Assembly (NCBI GenBank): GCA_016758905.1
Contig: JAEPQZ010000006.1
Location: 310,001 to 374,000 of the forward strand
Length of the DNA stretch: 64,000 bases
Origin: Umbelopsis isabellina
Lineage: Eukaryota; Mucoromycota; Umbelopsidomycetes; Umbelopsidales; Umbelopsidaceae
Direction: 5' to 3'
The notes beneath the pieces were generated by a model that saw only the letters and a list, made by a program, of their open reading frames with translations, had not been told where the DNA came from and ran no database searches. Positions 49,341 through 63,941 of this stretch are shown in pieces; the first letter of the stretch is position 1, and each line of letters opens with the position of its first letter. The translations under genes were made by a program, and so were the position numbers.

Positions 49341-52300
49341 ATGGAACAGCGCGTATATTCGGAGGACAATTTGAAGTATATACACTTGTCTACCAATGAA
49401 AGACAGCTTGAGGCCGTCCATCAGTCAAACCTGGATTGGGCTGACCTCGTAGCAGAGGACGAGAACGAAGACAGAGAAATAAGCAGCAATGATTCGCCAG
49501 CTTCATCTACCAAATCTGTTAAAGATTATACCACTAACGCGAACTTCGATCGATCAACTCCACGTTTGTTTCAAGCCATGCTCTCATCCAACATACCCAA
49601 TCGCGGCTCTGCATCCAAATTGAATGTGCTTGCACAAGAATTTTCCAGCATGAGTGTCATGGACAGTCCAAGTGAAGAGTATGTATTAGCACTACCGCTA
49701 TTGATAACGTTCCCTTATTGTAACCTGTTGGTCATTAAACTTTCACTCGTACAGAACATCCTCTTTCGATACAGCTAGTACTATTTCGATGAATGGAAGA
49801 TCGAAATCAAACAACGATACTACGTCTTATTATAAAGACTTTTCCTTGCACGAACATAGTTTTCCTAATTATGGCTCTTCATTCCTTGACGAACGAAGGT
49901 CGCCCAATCCACGAGGTAAAAGTCGTTGTTACTCATTTCCTGCTCGCTGTTATAGATGCCAATCATTATTTAATGACATTTGTTTGTATATTTAGAAAAT
50001 TTGGAGAAGGCACGATCTAATTCGATGAAAGCAACTTTCTCGCCACATCAGTTTGAGAATGATAACACTGCAGAAGAAAGATTCCCTTCTTTTGGTCGAC
50101 GCGAAAGCAGTCCAGTAATTGTAAGTTCTCTGTCAGAAACAGCAATAAGCAAAGAAACGCGTTTACTGACTTCTCATATACAGAGCTTATCTACTAGAAC
50201 AGATAGATCGGATGATAGATATTCCTCCACATGGAAACGACTGCAAGAGATCAAACCAAATGCAATATTCAACGATTTTATGTTTCCACAAGAGTACGTA
50301 GTTGGAACGCAGGCCTATCCAACAGCTCATGGTCAACATAAAGTTTCTAGTCCTGTAACATCTGTACACCGTGAGCGTAAAAGTGAGGATGCTAGGATGG
50401 CCTTTGACTCTCAAAAATTCATTGGCTCTCGTCTTGGATCGTCATATTCAAATCCTGATTTGGCCACCACAAGGCGTCTCAATGCAGCTGGAAAATCTCA
50501 TCAACGCTATATTGATCATAATATAGATCTACTCAATAACCCTATGGTAGCCCAGCAAAATCCCATTTTGTCCAGAAGTCAAATGCAGGAAGGAATGCTC
50601 AATAATGGACATGAAGCGAATGTTGGATATTCAGCTAATGCTGCTTTGAACTCTGCTCTCTATCAACAGTTTATTGGGCTGGGTAATATGCAAGATGTGA
50701 AACAGCTAATGGCAATGAATGCGATCTCAGCACCTGTACAAGGCTTGGATATGGACGCAGCAATGCTAAATGCCGCTTTAAGCCAGTATATGCATAGTCG
50801 ATCAACGATAGCTAAACAAGCTATCAACTCTCATAATACATCCAAGAGGGGTAACAACATTGATCAGGAAAATAACAGTTTGATTGGGGTCAGTTTTGAG
50901 GATGTCCGAGCCGATATCTATCCGTTGTGCAAAGACCAGCATGGATGTAGATATTTCCAAAGAAAGCTGGAGGAGCAGGTACCTCAATACCGGGATGCGA
51001 TCTTTAATGCCGTATATCAACACTTTGTGGAGTTAATGACGGGTAGGAAAATGGTGATTGGAATGATACAAGTAAAATGCCATAAGGTAACAACTGACCG
51101 TGTGTTCATAGATCCATTTGGCAACTATTTGTGCCAAAAGCTTGTTGAATACTGTGACGACGATCAGCGAATGATGATTGTTGAGAAAGTTGCACCTGAC
51201 ATTGTTACCATTTCTCTAAATATGCATGGTACTCGAGCAATTCAGAAGATGATTGAGTTTCTCAATCTCCCTAATCAGGTCAGTAATATATCCATCTGTC
51301 AAATCATTGTCTTTAATAATCGTTAAATAAGTATGCTCTTTACAGACTCGAGCAATTGTAAATGCTCTCAATGCCAACGTTGTGACATTGATCAAAGATT
51401 TAAATGGCAATCACGTTATTCAAAAGTGTTTGAACAAAATGGTCCCTAGTGATAATCAAATTATCTATAACGCAGTTTGTAAAAACTGTGTGGAAGTGGC
51501 TACTCATCGCCATGGATGCTGCGTACTACAACGCTGTATTGATCATGCTGTTGATAAGCAAAAAACCCAGCTAGTAGCGGAAATAGTAAGAAATGCTCTA
51601 ACACTAGTTCAAGATCCCTTTGGAAACTACGTTGTTCAATACGTTTTGGATCTGGGAGATAGCCGATACACAGATAGCATGATTAAGCAGTTTTTGGGCA
51701 ATGTTTGTGCACTTTCAGTTCAAAAGTTCAGCTCAAATGTGATTGAAAAGGTAGATACAATCATCTTACAAAGTTTCCTGTAATCCAGACATAGAATCTA
51801 ACACATGATTTGCTTGCATTAGTGTATCCGAGTCGCAGAACCTGATACTCGAGCTGCTCTGATCGAGGAGATGGTGAATCGCTTGCTTCTCGAGAAGCTC
51901 TTAAGGGACTCTTACGCTAACTACGTGGTTCAAACATCTTTGGATTACGCTGAGCCAAGACAACGTGCACAGGTAATTGATAGAATGAGCATTATCAATT
52001 TTTAATTGAGTATTAACCATGCTTTGCACAACAGTTGGTTGAATGCATTCGACCACTGCTGCCTGCCATTCGAAACACTCCGTATGGCAAGCGCATACAA
52101 AGTAAAATTCACAGAGAGCAGCAAAGAGACCAAGAGCGGCACTTTTTGGCTTCTTCGCCGTTTATGGGTCTAAATCAAGCTTCCTTCCCATTCAACCCTA
52201 TGCAGTTAGGTGGTATATCTAACCAAAATCTCCATCCTCACCAAGTAAATAACGTGCCAGCCAACATGGCATTCAACAATGTATTTGAAAACCAAATGGG

Positions 52301-52355
52301 TAATACCAGTATGGTAGGACTACATAATGTTTCAAGTGCCTACCAGTACATGTAA
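49341..52355 (+). CDS. Pumilio-family (PUF) RNA-binding protein
   Basis: Post-transcriptional regulator that binds 3' UTRs. Seven exons: 49341-49678, 49755-49915, 49996-51042, 51112-51278, 51346-51750, 51823-51972 and 52035-52355 (862 aa). The first 480 residues are Ser/Asn/Gln-rich and disordered. The PUF domain runs from ADIYPLCKDQHGCRYFQRKL through DPFGNYLCQKLVEYC, LNMHGTRAIQKMIEFL, LNGNHVIQKCLNK, HRHGCCVLQRCIDHA, DPFGNYVVQYVLDL, SVQKFSSNVIEK and DSYANYVVQTSLDYA: eight repeats. The intron 51043-51111 restores the T-DPFGNY motif; read through, it gives a long insert. Most like Puf3/Puf4/Pumilio; targets are not inferable. Confidence 0.93.
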
Positions 52356-52870
52356 GTATGTTATTGTTGTAAAACCACCGTTCTTTTATAGATACAATCC
52401 ATTCTCTTTTATACTATTTCTTCCTGTGATATGATATGGCATTTTTGTTCACTCTTTCGTATATTGCTCTCTTTAAACTTGTTTTATGTGAAATTTCCTT
52501 ACACGTTTGTTATCACTCTTGTTTTCTGTATCTATCTCAACAGGGTTTCCCTGACTGTTGCATTTACACTTTATTTTACACCCATCTCTGTAAGCTTTAC
52601 TGTCATTACTCAGACCAACAGCGCGGTACCGTGTTTATATTTACCCATTAATATTCCGAGACTCAATGCAAATTCCGTTACTCGATTATGAAATATAAAT
52701 GTGTACGTGTTTTCCTATGTAAAAAGATGTATATTCGATTTGACGCAGTCAGTTTGAACAAATGGGCTGGTGTCGGAGTTTTACGTGACGAGACCACCAA
52801 CCATTGTTGTCCAAACTCCTTTGAGAATAGCCTTTACCGCAATCATCGAACCATCTAGCATTCTTGTGTA
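52356..52870. other. Intergenic, Pumilio 3' UTR and MAPR promoter
   Basis: 515 bp, T-rich in its first half, consistent with a 3' UTR. Two overlapping hydrophobic ORFs (52431-52691, 52436-52651) come from the T-rich composition and are not credible genes. Confidence 0.4.
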
Positions 52871-53844
52871 ATGTCAGCAATACAGCGAAAAAAGACTGTT
52901 CTTACAAGCTCTAGCAGCTCGACTGTAAAGCCAGCAAAATCTAAAATAGCCAGAAGGAAGCAGTCTAAACCACTTCTCAGGGCATTCAACGCGCTGAGCT
53001 GGGTCATTGTCATTTTTTTTGTGTCCTCATACATAATAACGGATACGTGGACCTGGGGGTATAAAAACAAATGGACCAACATCAATAATTGGTTGCCTGT
53101 AAGTATAATTCAACAGTAATATGTGAGCTTTAATTTGAAGCTAAACGATATATCATCTTTCTTCAGCGAAGTGAACTGGTGCTAAGTGAACAGGAATTAG
53201 CAAAATATGATGGCTCAAATCCCTCACTTCCTGTTTACATTGCCATAGAGTAAGTTAGTGATTTTGAGACTAAATTTGGATTTTCTACAAAGCAAATGAT
53301 GGGAAAATAGTGATATTTACGGCGTAAGGCTGAAAATGGTATATCGCTGTTGCCTGGATACCCAGCCTGCCATATCATATGCCTCGCAATCATTCAGGAA
53401 CCCTTTGTTTTGTTGATATTTGGGTAACTAATTCCAAAAAAAATCCTCCAATCCGTTTTAAATCTAGTGGCGAAGTCTTTGATGTAACAAAAGGACGTGG
53501 CTGGTATGCTCCTGGTGGAAGTTACAGCTTCTTTGCTGGGCGTGACGCCGCCCGAGCCTATGCCACTGGCTGCTTCAAGGAACATCTAACACACGATCTC
53601 CGGGGGCTAGGAGAAAATCAACTAAAGGTACTTATGAGCGGATTAGATGAGAGTTTTACAAACCATGGTCCTTTTTTTTTATATTTACCATTCTACATAG
53701 GGTATTGAGAATTGGAAAAACTTCTACAAGAATCATCACAAGTATCACAAAGTTGGAACAGTAAAGCATAAACCCATTGACCCAAATACACCTATTCCAG
53801 CCTCCTGCGAGGAAGCCGTACCGCAAAAGCCCAAAAAACAATAA
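52871..53844 (+). CDS. Membrane-anchored cytochrome b5-like (MAPR/Dap1-type) heme protein
   Basis: Exons are 52871-53098, 53167-53249, 53468-53627 and 53701-53844 (204 aa). One N-terminal membrane helix (ALSWVIVIFFVSSYII) follows a basic leader. The b5-like domain reads VYIAIDGEVFDVTKGRGW-YAPGGSYSFFAGRDAARAYATG, with the Tyr residues that ligate heme in MAPR proteins. WKNFYKNHHKYHKVG follows the domain. Relatives (Dap1, PGRMC1, neudesin) bind heme and support P450s in sterol synthesis. Intron 2 is long (218 nt) and was placed by the conserved GEVFDVT join. The Lys/Pro-rich end has no ER-retention signal that I can see. Confidence 0.85.
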
Positions 53845-55121
53845 AATGACAAGATTTGGAAGCCGATGCAGGAACTTTTTTGCCACAGTATTTGGATGTC
53901 CAGAACTTTTTTACTTTTATGTTCATAACCAGTGCAATTGCCGAAGACCAATCCAGCAAGTCCAACAAAGGAAAAGACCCCATGACCAACAAGCCGCTGA
54001 TAATACGGTATGACCTCGCTATTCTGCCGAGACTTTACATGATATCTAAAAGCGAACGGAAGCACCTATATATATCAAGTTTAAAATACCGTACCTCTCA
54101 CATACAGACAAAATCCTTAATCATATGTTGACAAAATCTCGTTTTCTTAAAGTGACACCAAATGTAAAGTTTACCTTCACCACCGATGAGATCTTCGCTG
54201 AACAGAAAGATAACTTCACAAAGGAAGTGCCCCGTGCTCTAGATTTTGTAAACAAATGATAAAATAAAAAAGCAGCAAAGATGTTTGTCGTCAAGATTTT
54301 GCTGGGTATTTGTTCCCTTAATCCATCGGCAAAACTAATGCATAGCTCTATCTGGAAAGCCGAATCCTTGGAAACTAATAGTATAAAGAAGCTGAGGCAA
54401 AGTCGCCGAGTCCTAAGCTTTAACTGAAAAAGGAGGCTCGGGCTTACAATAATGGATGTTGACGACGGATTATTAAAGGTGTCACCAAAAACAAAAAAGA
54501 GTTGTGGCAAAGCTTGGGCCGGTAATTCGCTCTACTGAATAGGATAATGCTGACGCATCAAAAAGCGGAATAGAAAAAAAAAGATATACTCACATAGGCA
54601 GCTGAAATGCTTGCCAAAATCTCTAACAATAGCCGTGCGCTCATGTGAGCCCAGATTTGTTTTGTCCGTCTTGACCCCCTGAATCCACAGAGTATCAACT
54701 AAACTGCCTTCTCATTTGTTTCATGACATTTTTTGTACAATCTGTGCACAAAAAGTTAATGTACACCAATAAAAAAGCTGCAAACAATTTCAATTTATGG
54801 GTGTGTGAATTGGCGTAAAAGTTGTTGGCAACTAAGTACCGACATAGGTTTTATGAAAAACTATCGCGCCATCTGAAGGCAGGTACATTATGGTAAGAAA
54901 CATTAGGAATAGAAAGTGGTCTGTGGTGTTTGTGGCCAAAAAAGTGGTTTGACGATCACCCAATAGTTTACTGCGCTCACGGGTACCCCAGCAGTTCTAT
55001 ATCGCTTTTGGAAATGCAACCTTTTCTGTGAACCCAGACATATATAAATACGGCCGGATTTTTATACCGTCGTCACCCAGCTCATTCTCAACTTACCCAT
55101 CTCATTGCAACTCATTTGGAC
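53845..55121. other. Unresolved stretch with possible minus-strand gene, plus prolidase promoter
   Basis: 1.28 kb. On the minus strand, an ATG at 54644 opens MSARLLLEILASISAAY followed by GTGAGT. A TAG-AGC acceptor near 54532 would join SELPAQALPQLFFVFGDTF in frame. A 130-codon open frame continues to 54121. Another frame reads STGHFLCEVIFLFSEDLIGG. The pieces look protein-like but I cannot splice them into one credible gene. From about 54700 to 55121 the sequence is probably the prolidase promoter. Confidence 0.3.
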
Positions 55122-56894
55122 ATGCCACCTCATGTTACCACACTTCCCTCCGTGGGACCATCAAAACTATCCCTCAGAACAAAACAACATTGTCTCAATG
55201 TAAAGCAATTAATGAACCAAGAGTCTGGTATCATCTATTTGCGAGGTGCATTAAACATCCTACGGGACGATACCGATGTGGAGATGAAGTTCAGGCAAGA
55301 GAGCAACTTTTTCTACCTTGCAGGTAATTGGTGCATTCAATTTTGTGTGGGCAAAGGGTTAGTGTCGATCAATGAGACATTAGTGTCGAAGGGATCAGAT
55401 AACACAAGGTGATGTTGTTGAGAATCAAGGGTAGAATTCAGTTGCAGCAAGCAATATGTTACAGTTCTCACAATTGACTTATTTCAATCATTTCCATGTA
55501 CCTAAGGTGTCAACGAAGCCGGATTTCAATTCGTATTTGATTTCTCAAGCCATGTGAGTTACTTGATAGCCCCATTTATACCTGAGGCTGAGAAAATGTG
55601 GAAAGGCGAACCAGACACAGTAGAAGAAATGCTTTCAAAATACGATGTAGATCAAGTCGTATATGAAAATGACCTTAGTCGCTTAATCAAGGCGCTCAAC
55701 CCGCCGACCGTATTCGTGTTGGATACTACCGACACAGCTCCTATTGCAAATGCCGTTTCAAAAGAAAAAATTGATTCAACCTCATTGAAACCAGCCATGT
55801 ACGAATCTCGTCTTATAAAATTTCCTTGGGAAGTCCAGCTTATCCGAAAAGTGACCCACATCTCATCTCATGCCCATATTACTCTCATGCGTGAGGTTCA
55901 ATTTGGCAAAAACGAATCGGAAATTCAGGCTCTGTTTGAATGGGAATGCGCTCGTAACGGTGCAGGATATCAAAGTTATCTCCCTATTGTTGCGTCTGGC
56001 AAAAACGCTGCAACTTTGCACTATACACACAATAACAAGTGGCTAAATCGCAATGATAATCCTCATATGCTACTGCTGGTGGACGCGGGGGGCGAACGCA
56101 ACTGTTATGGAACAGACATCACTCGTACATATCCTGTTAGCGGAACTTTCTCTCCGGAAGCTAAGGCAATCTATAATATTGTCTTAAAGATGCAACAGGT
56201 GAGGGTCAACATTTTTTTTTTAAAAAAAACAAAGTTCTATATCATGGGCTGTAGAGCATGATTGTTTACTCTCCGGTTTTCTTTTATGAACTAGGCAGTT
56301 TTGGACCGTTTGCGACCGGGAACTATGTGGACTGAAATGCAGAACCTAGTTATTCGCATTCTCTGTCAGGAACTCATTCGCATCGGAATACTTGTCGGTG
56401 ATCAAGATGAGATTCTCAAACTTGGTTTAACAAGAGCGTTCTATTTTCATGGTCTAGGACACAGTGTAGGACTGGACGTCCACGATGTCGGAGGGTCAGT
56501 GAATTTATTGCGTTTTGTGTTACGTGCATGACCTCGTTTAATAATCACTCACAACCTGTACAACAGCCGAAAAGCTGGAGTTTTCAATTGCTTAGGTGAA
56601 GAAGAAGACGACATTGCTCGAAGCCACTTTCTTTTAGATCGCCCATTGGAAGCGAACATGATTATAACGGTGGAACCTGGCCTATACTTTAACGATGTCA
56701 GTCTCAATGCATGGACGGGTTTCCCAGAACTCCAGAAATATTTTAATCTCGAATTGCTTCAACTTTATCGAAAGGTTGGAGGTGTTCGAATCGAAGATAC
56801 CGTATTGATAACGGAGAACGGTTATGAAAACCTCACTATTGCCCCGAAGACTGTCGATGATATCGAAGCATTGATGGCAGCAACCCACGCTTAA
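55122..56894 (+). CDS. Xaa-Pro dipeptidase/aminopeptidase P (M24B)
   Basis: Metallopeptidase that cleaves X-Pro bonds. Exons are 55122-55323, 55507-56198, 56295-56494 and 56567-56894 (473 aa). An AMP_N-type N-domain (MKFRQESNFFYLAG) precedes the pita-bread fold. All five metal ligands are visible: the two Asp in LLVDAGGERNCYGTDITRTY, His in FHGLGHSVGLDVHD, Glu in ITVEPGLYF and Glu in GVRIEDTVLIT. Length and HSVGLDVHDVGG fit eukaryotic prolidase (PEPD) more than cytosolic APP1. A GTGAGT at 55554 is read as coding because the frame continues. Confidence 0.92.
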
Positions 56895-57979
56895 AATTAA
56901 AATAATTAATTATCACCAAGTCAGAATGTAACTTGTGCTTCTTGAAGCTCAGCTTGCATTGCTTTTTTGTTTCCCTTTCAAGTTATTTATGTAAGGAAAA
57001 TGTAGACTATTATGTGATGTATGGATGTCGTTGTTCGCCGACATTTCTATACTTTTGCCATACTACTTTTATCCTAATATCCCTGTAAATTAAGTGTTCA
57101 CTCATTTCAAGTTGGCAACTATTTAGATACCAAAAAAAAAGAACCAAGGTAAAATAGATTCCATTTCAAAGACACAATTATCCATTCCGAGTGTATGTGT
57201 TACTTCGAGTTAACTATTAAGTTTTGTCAGCGGCTTGTCTGTGTTTATAAGCATGAACAGCGTTTACTTTAGATCATGTCACTCAAAGCATATAAAACCT
57301 GTTTAATTTTTAGAATCCATAAATGCTTGGGTGCATTTTCCTTCTTTGACAGGTGGAGGTTGTTGTGATATGTGGAAGCAAACCAATGGAAATGCCCGAT
57401 TAGCTTGAGATCTACACTTGCTTCCTTTATAAGAAACACCTTATGACCTGTTTGATTGCGACTTGCAGTACAACAGGAACTGAACGCCACCTGTGAACCG
57501 CGAAGATATCTCAGTGACTTTACTTGCTCTAATTAGAAAGAAGAGAAGAGTGCAATGAGTTTCTGGTGGGACAATATTTACACAAAGCAAGCAAATCCTT
57601 CCGGCAAAACGGCACAGTGAAGTTGACGATGTGCCGTCTAAAGCTTTCGATCAAAATTCCACGTGGAGCACATTGATAATTCATATATGAAAAAGTGAGC
57701 CAGAGAAGTCTTTCACCTAGAAATGAAGAGGCAGCTCTAGACTTTCCAACTAGTACCTTATCCATACCTTTGGTTGGTGTATGTGGCGCATCTGTGCTGA
57801 TCAAAAACTGTCACTCCCAAGAGATCGGGCTATACAAGCAGAGGTAGGCTTTAGGCTCCAAAGGTCAGATCAAGTATTGTTAACTTTCAGAACCTAAGGT
57901 TCCATTGGCGAATTCAATCCATAATTGTTTGCTGCTGCCAAAAAAGAAAACGGTGAGATAGAAAGACAAACTAAAAAGA
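56895..57979. other. Large intergenic region before tRNA-Arg, with minus-strand ORF scraps
   Basis: About 1.1 kb. Two minus-strand ORFs, 57529-57804 and 57269-57490, have Cys/His-containing sequence (PFCRKDLLALCKYCP; WFASTYHNNLHL) but no recognised domain. They may be remnants of something or chance. The prolidase 3' UTR occupies the start. No terminal repeats were found. Confidence 0.35.
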
Positions 57980-58052
57980 CACCGATGGCGAGACTCGAAC
58001 TCGCAACCTTCAGTTTAGGAGACTGACGCGCTATCCATTGCGCCACAACGGC
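57980..58052 (-). tRNA. tRNA-Arg(CCT): tRNA-Arg (anticodon CCT)
   Basis: A 73-nt cloverleaf on the minus strand without an intron. D stem GCGC/GCGC, anticodon stem TCAGT/ACTGA with loop CTCCTAA giving anticodon CCT (reads AGG), T stem GCGAG/CTCGC with loop TTCGAGT. The B box GTTCGAGTC and A box are intact. The acceptor stem GCCGTTG/CATCGGT carries a U-U pair at the fifth position and a G-U at the first. A TTTTTT run follows within about 10 nt as Pol III terminator. Confidence 0.9.
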
Positions 58053-58696
58053 ATTTAATTTCGCCGGAAAATTTCAGTCCTATATAATTAGATGAAGCGG
58101 AGAGCGAATTATTTGCTATAACGCTTAGTCGAGCAATGTAGCTATAAGCATGCGAAGTTGTTGGATGCTACTGTACACTGGTAGCAAACTAGCTACATTA
58201 TGGAGAACTGAAAATCATTTATACTTTGATATTTGTGATAATATCACTTGCTTGACTTCCTTGTAACCGCAAATGGTTAACACATTCTATCAGGGCTATA
58301 TATTCCGAAACATTGATAGTGTCAAGAAAAGTCAGTCAGTTAAATGTTATAGTGTTTGAGAAAAACAAATATTTTCATTCATTTTTTTGTATCCTGTTCA
58401 ACAACCAATTGTACTCCTGAAGAAGCGCAAAACAGTATTAGATTGTAAGATATCAACGATGGAAAGGCGCTCTTCCATATAGCTCGTAGCCTGACAATAC
58501 AAAAATTATATCTGCAATATGTTTATCATATTCTCCTACTAAGTGAAAATTGACACGATATTTGTTTCATTACCTATCAACTCAACTTCGTATAATTTAT
58601 TTTTAACATCGATATCACGTGCATAGTCAACAAGCAAGTATTTTTGCCGTCAAAGGAAGATTCAAAATTCCACTAACCCATCTACTGATAACTGCA
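58053..58696. other. Intergenic between tRNA-Arg and U2AF2
   Basis: 644 bp, AT-rich, upstream of both divergent genes. No gene seen. The U2AF2 promoter should lie in the last part. Confidence 0.4.
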
Positions 58697-60874
<2,178 letters not shown>

Positions 60875-61035
60875 TTTTCTAGTTAATGTGTATCGCACTA
60901 TCTTTCTTTCTCTTTTCTTTTTTTTTTTTATTACATCAAACATTGCTGATATAAAAAGGTTTATCTATTATGTAGTCAATGCACGCTAGTACGGGGTTAG
61001 TGAGTGCTTGGAGCTTGCTGTACCAGCAGAATAAG

Positions 61036-62313
61036 CTACCAATCCTCAGTCCAGATCTCTTCATCCAAACCATCAACCCAGTTTTCCTTCAAATTTTCCA
61101 AAAATGCATCTTTCTCCATAAATCTTTCTCTGAGCCAATGTGTCAACTCCTTTTCTTCGCTTGGTAAATCTTCCATGGCGTATCGCTTAACATTGACATG
61201 AAATTCGTATTCTGGCGATAAATGAGGTAGAACATGAATTTGAATCATGTTTGGCGCGATTCCAAAGCCGGCTTTTGTTCCGCCATGGCGATAAGCAACA
61301 GTAAAATCTGATGGCAATATAGTCAATGCCAGTTAACTCTTAGTTCATTAAATAGAGATAAAACTTACCGTATAAATATTTGACATGACTTTTTCGCAAT
61401 TTAGACATACAAGCTACAAATCCTTTTACTCGAGGAACCATAACATTTTGCATAATAGGCAGGTCCCTTTGCTCAGAAAACTCTTGCGCCGCGCGTAACT
61501 TCTCGGGAGTCAGCCGAGAACCTTCTACAAAAGACATGACCCATATCGGTGCTTTCAGTCTATCAACCTTTGCGAACGTCGCATTGACTCTGTGCTGATC
61601 ACGCATCCATGTTCTTCTCACAAAGATGAATCCGGCTAACCACATTCCCCATCCGAAAAATGGTATCTTTTAAGAATATCACCAATTAGCAAAAAGATAA
61701 AAGTGACTCTATTCAATTTACGATCACTTACCCATTTCAAAGAGTCCTTGATAAAGTACTGTTCAAGAATGACGTGGCATTAACAACGAAGTAATTACAA
61801 AGCAGTACGAACCAGCTAAGGAAGGCAGACTTACCTTGCAATTAGATAGCATACCTCGCCTTATGGCGATAGAGTGTAACAAATAGAAATCTGTCCAAGA
61901 GCGATGATTGCTGATGACCATGGCTGACTCCTTTTTAGGAAGTTGGTCACCAGAATATGTTATTCTGGCCTTCTTTCGTCTCTATGATTGCAAAAGCACA
62001 TGATATCAGGTACGTGCGCTTATCGATCTCATACAACTAATAACGACAAATTTACTTCAAAAATCCATTGCATGAACCCCCAGACAGTTCCACAAACTTT
62101 GGAGTTGATATCGAATACGATTCGCTCCGAGAATGGAGCTATAACGAACGAAGTTAGTTGGCAGAGATGCATGGCGCCCGCGAATCTAGTAATGAGTGTT
62201 AAAACAGTTGCCAAACGCTAACAAGTTTATCTCTTAAACAACAGTTACCCAAACAGTACAGTGCCATAGAACAATACTTTAGTTGCACTGGTGATGTTGG
62301 TGATTATGTTCAT
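61036..62313 (-). CDS. Lysophospholipid acyltransferase (PlsC family)
   Basis: Membrane acyltransferase of glycerophospholipid remodelling. Exons are 62313-62260, 62217-62056, 61981-61835, 61758-61732 (27 nt), 61666-61369 and 61307-61036 (319 aa). The catalytic HX4D box is NHRSWTDFYLL, and the substrate box reads FVEGSRLTPEK. IPFFGWGMWLAGFIFVRR lies between them, as in the LCLAT1/Cst26 branch of AGPAT-like enzymes. The N-terminus is hydrophobic. The donor of exon 1 is uncertain: GTACTG and an upstream GTATTG both keep phase 0. Confidence 0.85.
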
Positions 62314-62496
62314 TGGTTTAATAGGTAGAGAAGAGAAATAAATTCCCCGTAATTTTTGTGTGTTGAGCATATTGTCGGCCCCTCAAATCCTTCTTAGCAT
62401 TTGTCCTGTAAAATACCACCAAGATGTACATATAGCATAATAACAACCTCAATTTGTGAAAATCGGCAGCAATCAAATTAGTTTATTTATAAATGT

Positions 62497-63941
62497 CTAA
62501 GCCTTGAACACTAAGCAGGTTCCGTCGTCTGACCCCGTCACGACGGTATCGCCATTGCTAAATGATAAAGGTTAGAAGGATGTAGGATATAAGCAGCAAT
62601 AATGTCCATGGAGCATTGCTCACCTTGAAACAGCAAATCCAAGTACAGCGTCTTGGTGACCCATCCATTTCTTCAAACACTCGCCAGTCCTGGTATCCCA
62701 TAGTCTAACGGTTCTGTCCGCTGAACAGGTAACCAAGTTGACAGAGTTTGCAACAAATTTAACTTGAATGACAGCATCCTGATACAGTTTGATTAGTGAC
62801 TATGGACTTAACAGCATATTGCCGACCTTGCAAGATTCCTACCTCGTGCGTTAGGGTATGACGAACGCGATGTGTTTGGACGTCCCAAATGCTCACTTTG
62901 TTATCGACAGATCCAGTAGCAGCAAGCGGAAGCCTAATACAAACATGGCAGTCAGTAAGTAGAAAACTTCTGAATACCGAGCAATGCAACTTGTAAATAT
63001 TGTACTTACACGTCACAGAAAGCAACTGTTTCTATTGAGTCTGAATGGTTCTCAAGGGAAGCAATTATCTAGACGAGCGGTGTTTGTTTGTTAGTTGCTG
63101 GTCTCGATTGGGCAGAACCAAAATAGTGTACTAACATTGCCAGTGTGCAGATTGATAAGTTTTGAGGTTCCATCGGCGGAACCTGTTATTGCGAGGTTGC
63201 TTTCTTTGTCGGTAGCTACAGCAATAATAGGCTCTGAGTGGAAACGTGCGTCTGCTCCTGTTAACTTAACAAGAGATGCTGCTGACTTGGGATCCCAGAC
63301 AATTAAAGTTGAATCTTCTGATACAGAGACAATGTGTTTACCTAGAACAGAAATCCGAAATTATAATGGCTTCTACAAAGAAAAAGGCACCGTTGGTTCG
63401 TTTACATACCATCAGCTGTGAATCCTCCTGCGGTAACAGGAGCTGCATGACCATTGAAAATGTTCATGAACTTTCCAGACGGCACTGGGGAGAGATGTGG
63501 TTAGCAGTCTTGCAAGCAGTAGTGAGGGATTGAATATATACTTACTAGCCCACATCCAAATGGTGGAATCAGTAGCACCCGCCAAGAGAACATTACCCTT
63601 TGGATGCCAATCCAACCACTATTCGCGCAAATTAGCGTCTTCTTGCATTTCAAGACAAACACAAAAATCCGAACTTACGATTATCTCATCAGGACCATCG
63701 ACCTGAGTACAGAACTCGCCAGTGTGGGTTTTCCAGACTCGCACTTTTCCGTCCATGCCACCAGAAGCAATATATTCACCAGATACACTGAAAGCCACAC
63801 TAGTGATAGAGTCTGTGTGGCCATCTAAAGTGAGAAGCTTCTCACCATTATCAGCACGCCAAATATGACTCTTGTCGTCACCGCCGCCACTAACGATGAT
63901 GTTGCTTTCAGTAGGATGCATGGCAACAGCATAAACGGGCT
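62497..63941 (-). CDS. SQT1: WD40 protein AAMP/Sqt1, 3' part
   Basis: WD40 propeller that in yeast (Sqt1) is the dedicated chaperone of ribosomal protein uL16/Rpl10. Visible exons are 63941-63679, 63618-63546, 63484-63410, 63341-63136, 63068-63010, 62933-62843, 62778-62624 and 62557-62497 (327 codons). The acceptor at 63942 shows that more 5' exons lie beyond the window. Repeats include SGGGDDKSHIWRAD, SGGMDGKVRVWKTHTGE, WLDWHPKGNVLLAGATDSTI, ATGSVDNKVSIWD and CSADRTVRLWDTRTGECLKK. The WLDWHP and GATDSTIWMW motifs are typical of AAMP/Sqt1. The short final exon encodes TVVTGSDDGTCLVFKA. Confidence 0.85.

Noticed and set aside
53311-53323. A potential 13-nt exon (AG before, GTAAGG after) within the long MAPR intron.
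   Set aside because: Including it shifts the frame before the conserved GEVFDVT block. It could at best be a poison exon and there is no evidence of use.
53745-54065. A 106-codon minus-strand ORF overlapping the MAPR last exon.
   Set aside because: Partly antisense to a supported exon. The hydrophobic look comes from T-rich sequence, and I could not link it by splicing to the upstream minus-strand pieces.
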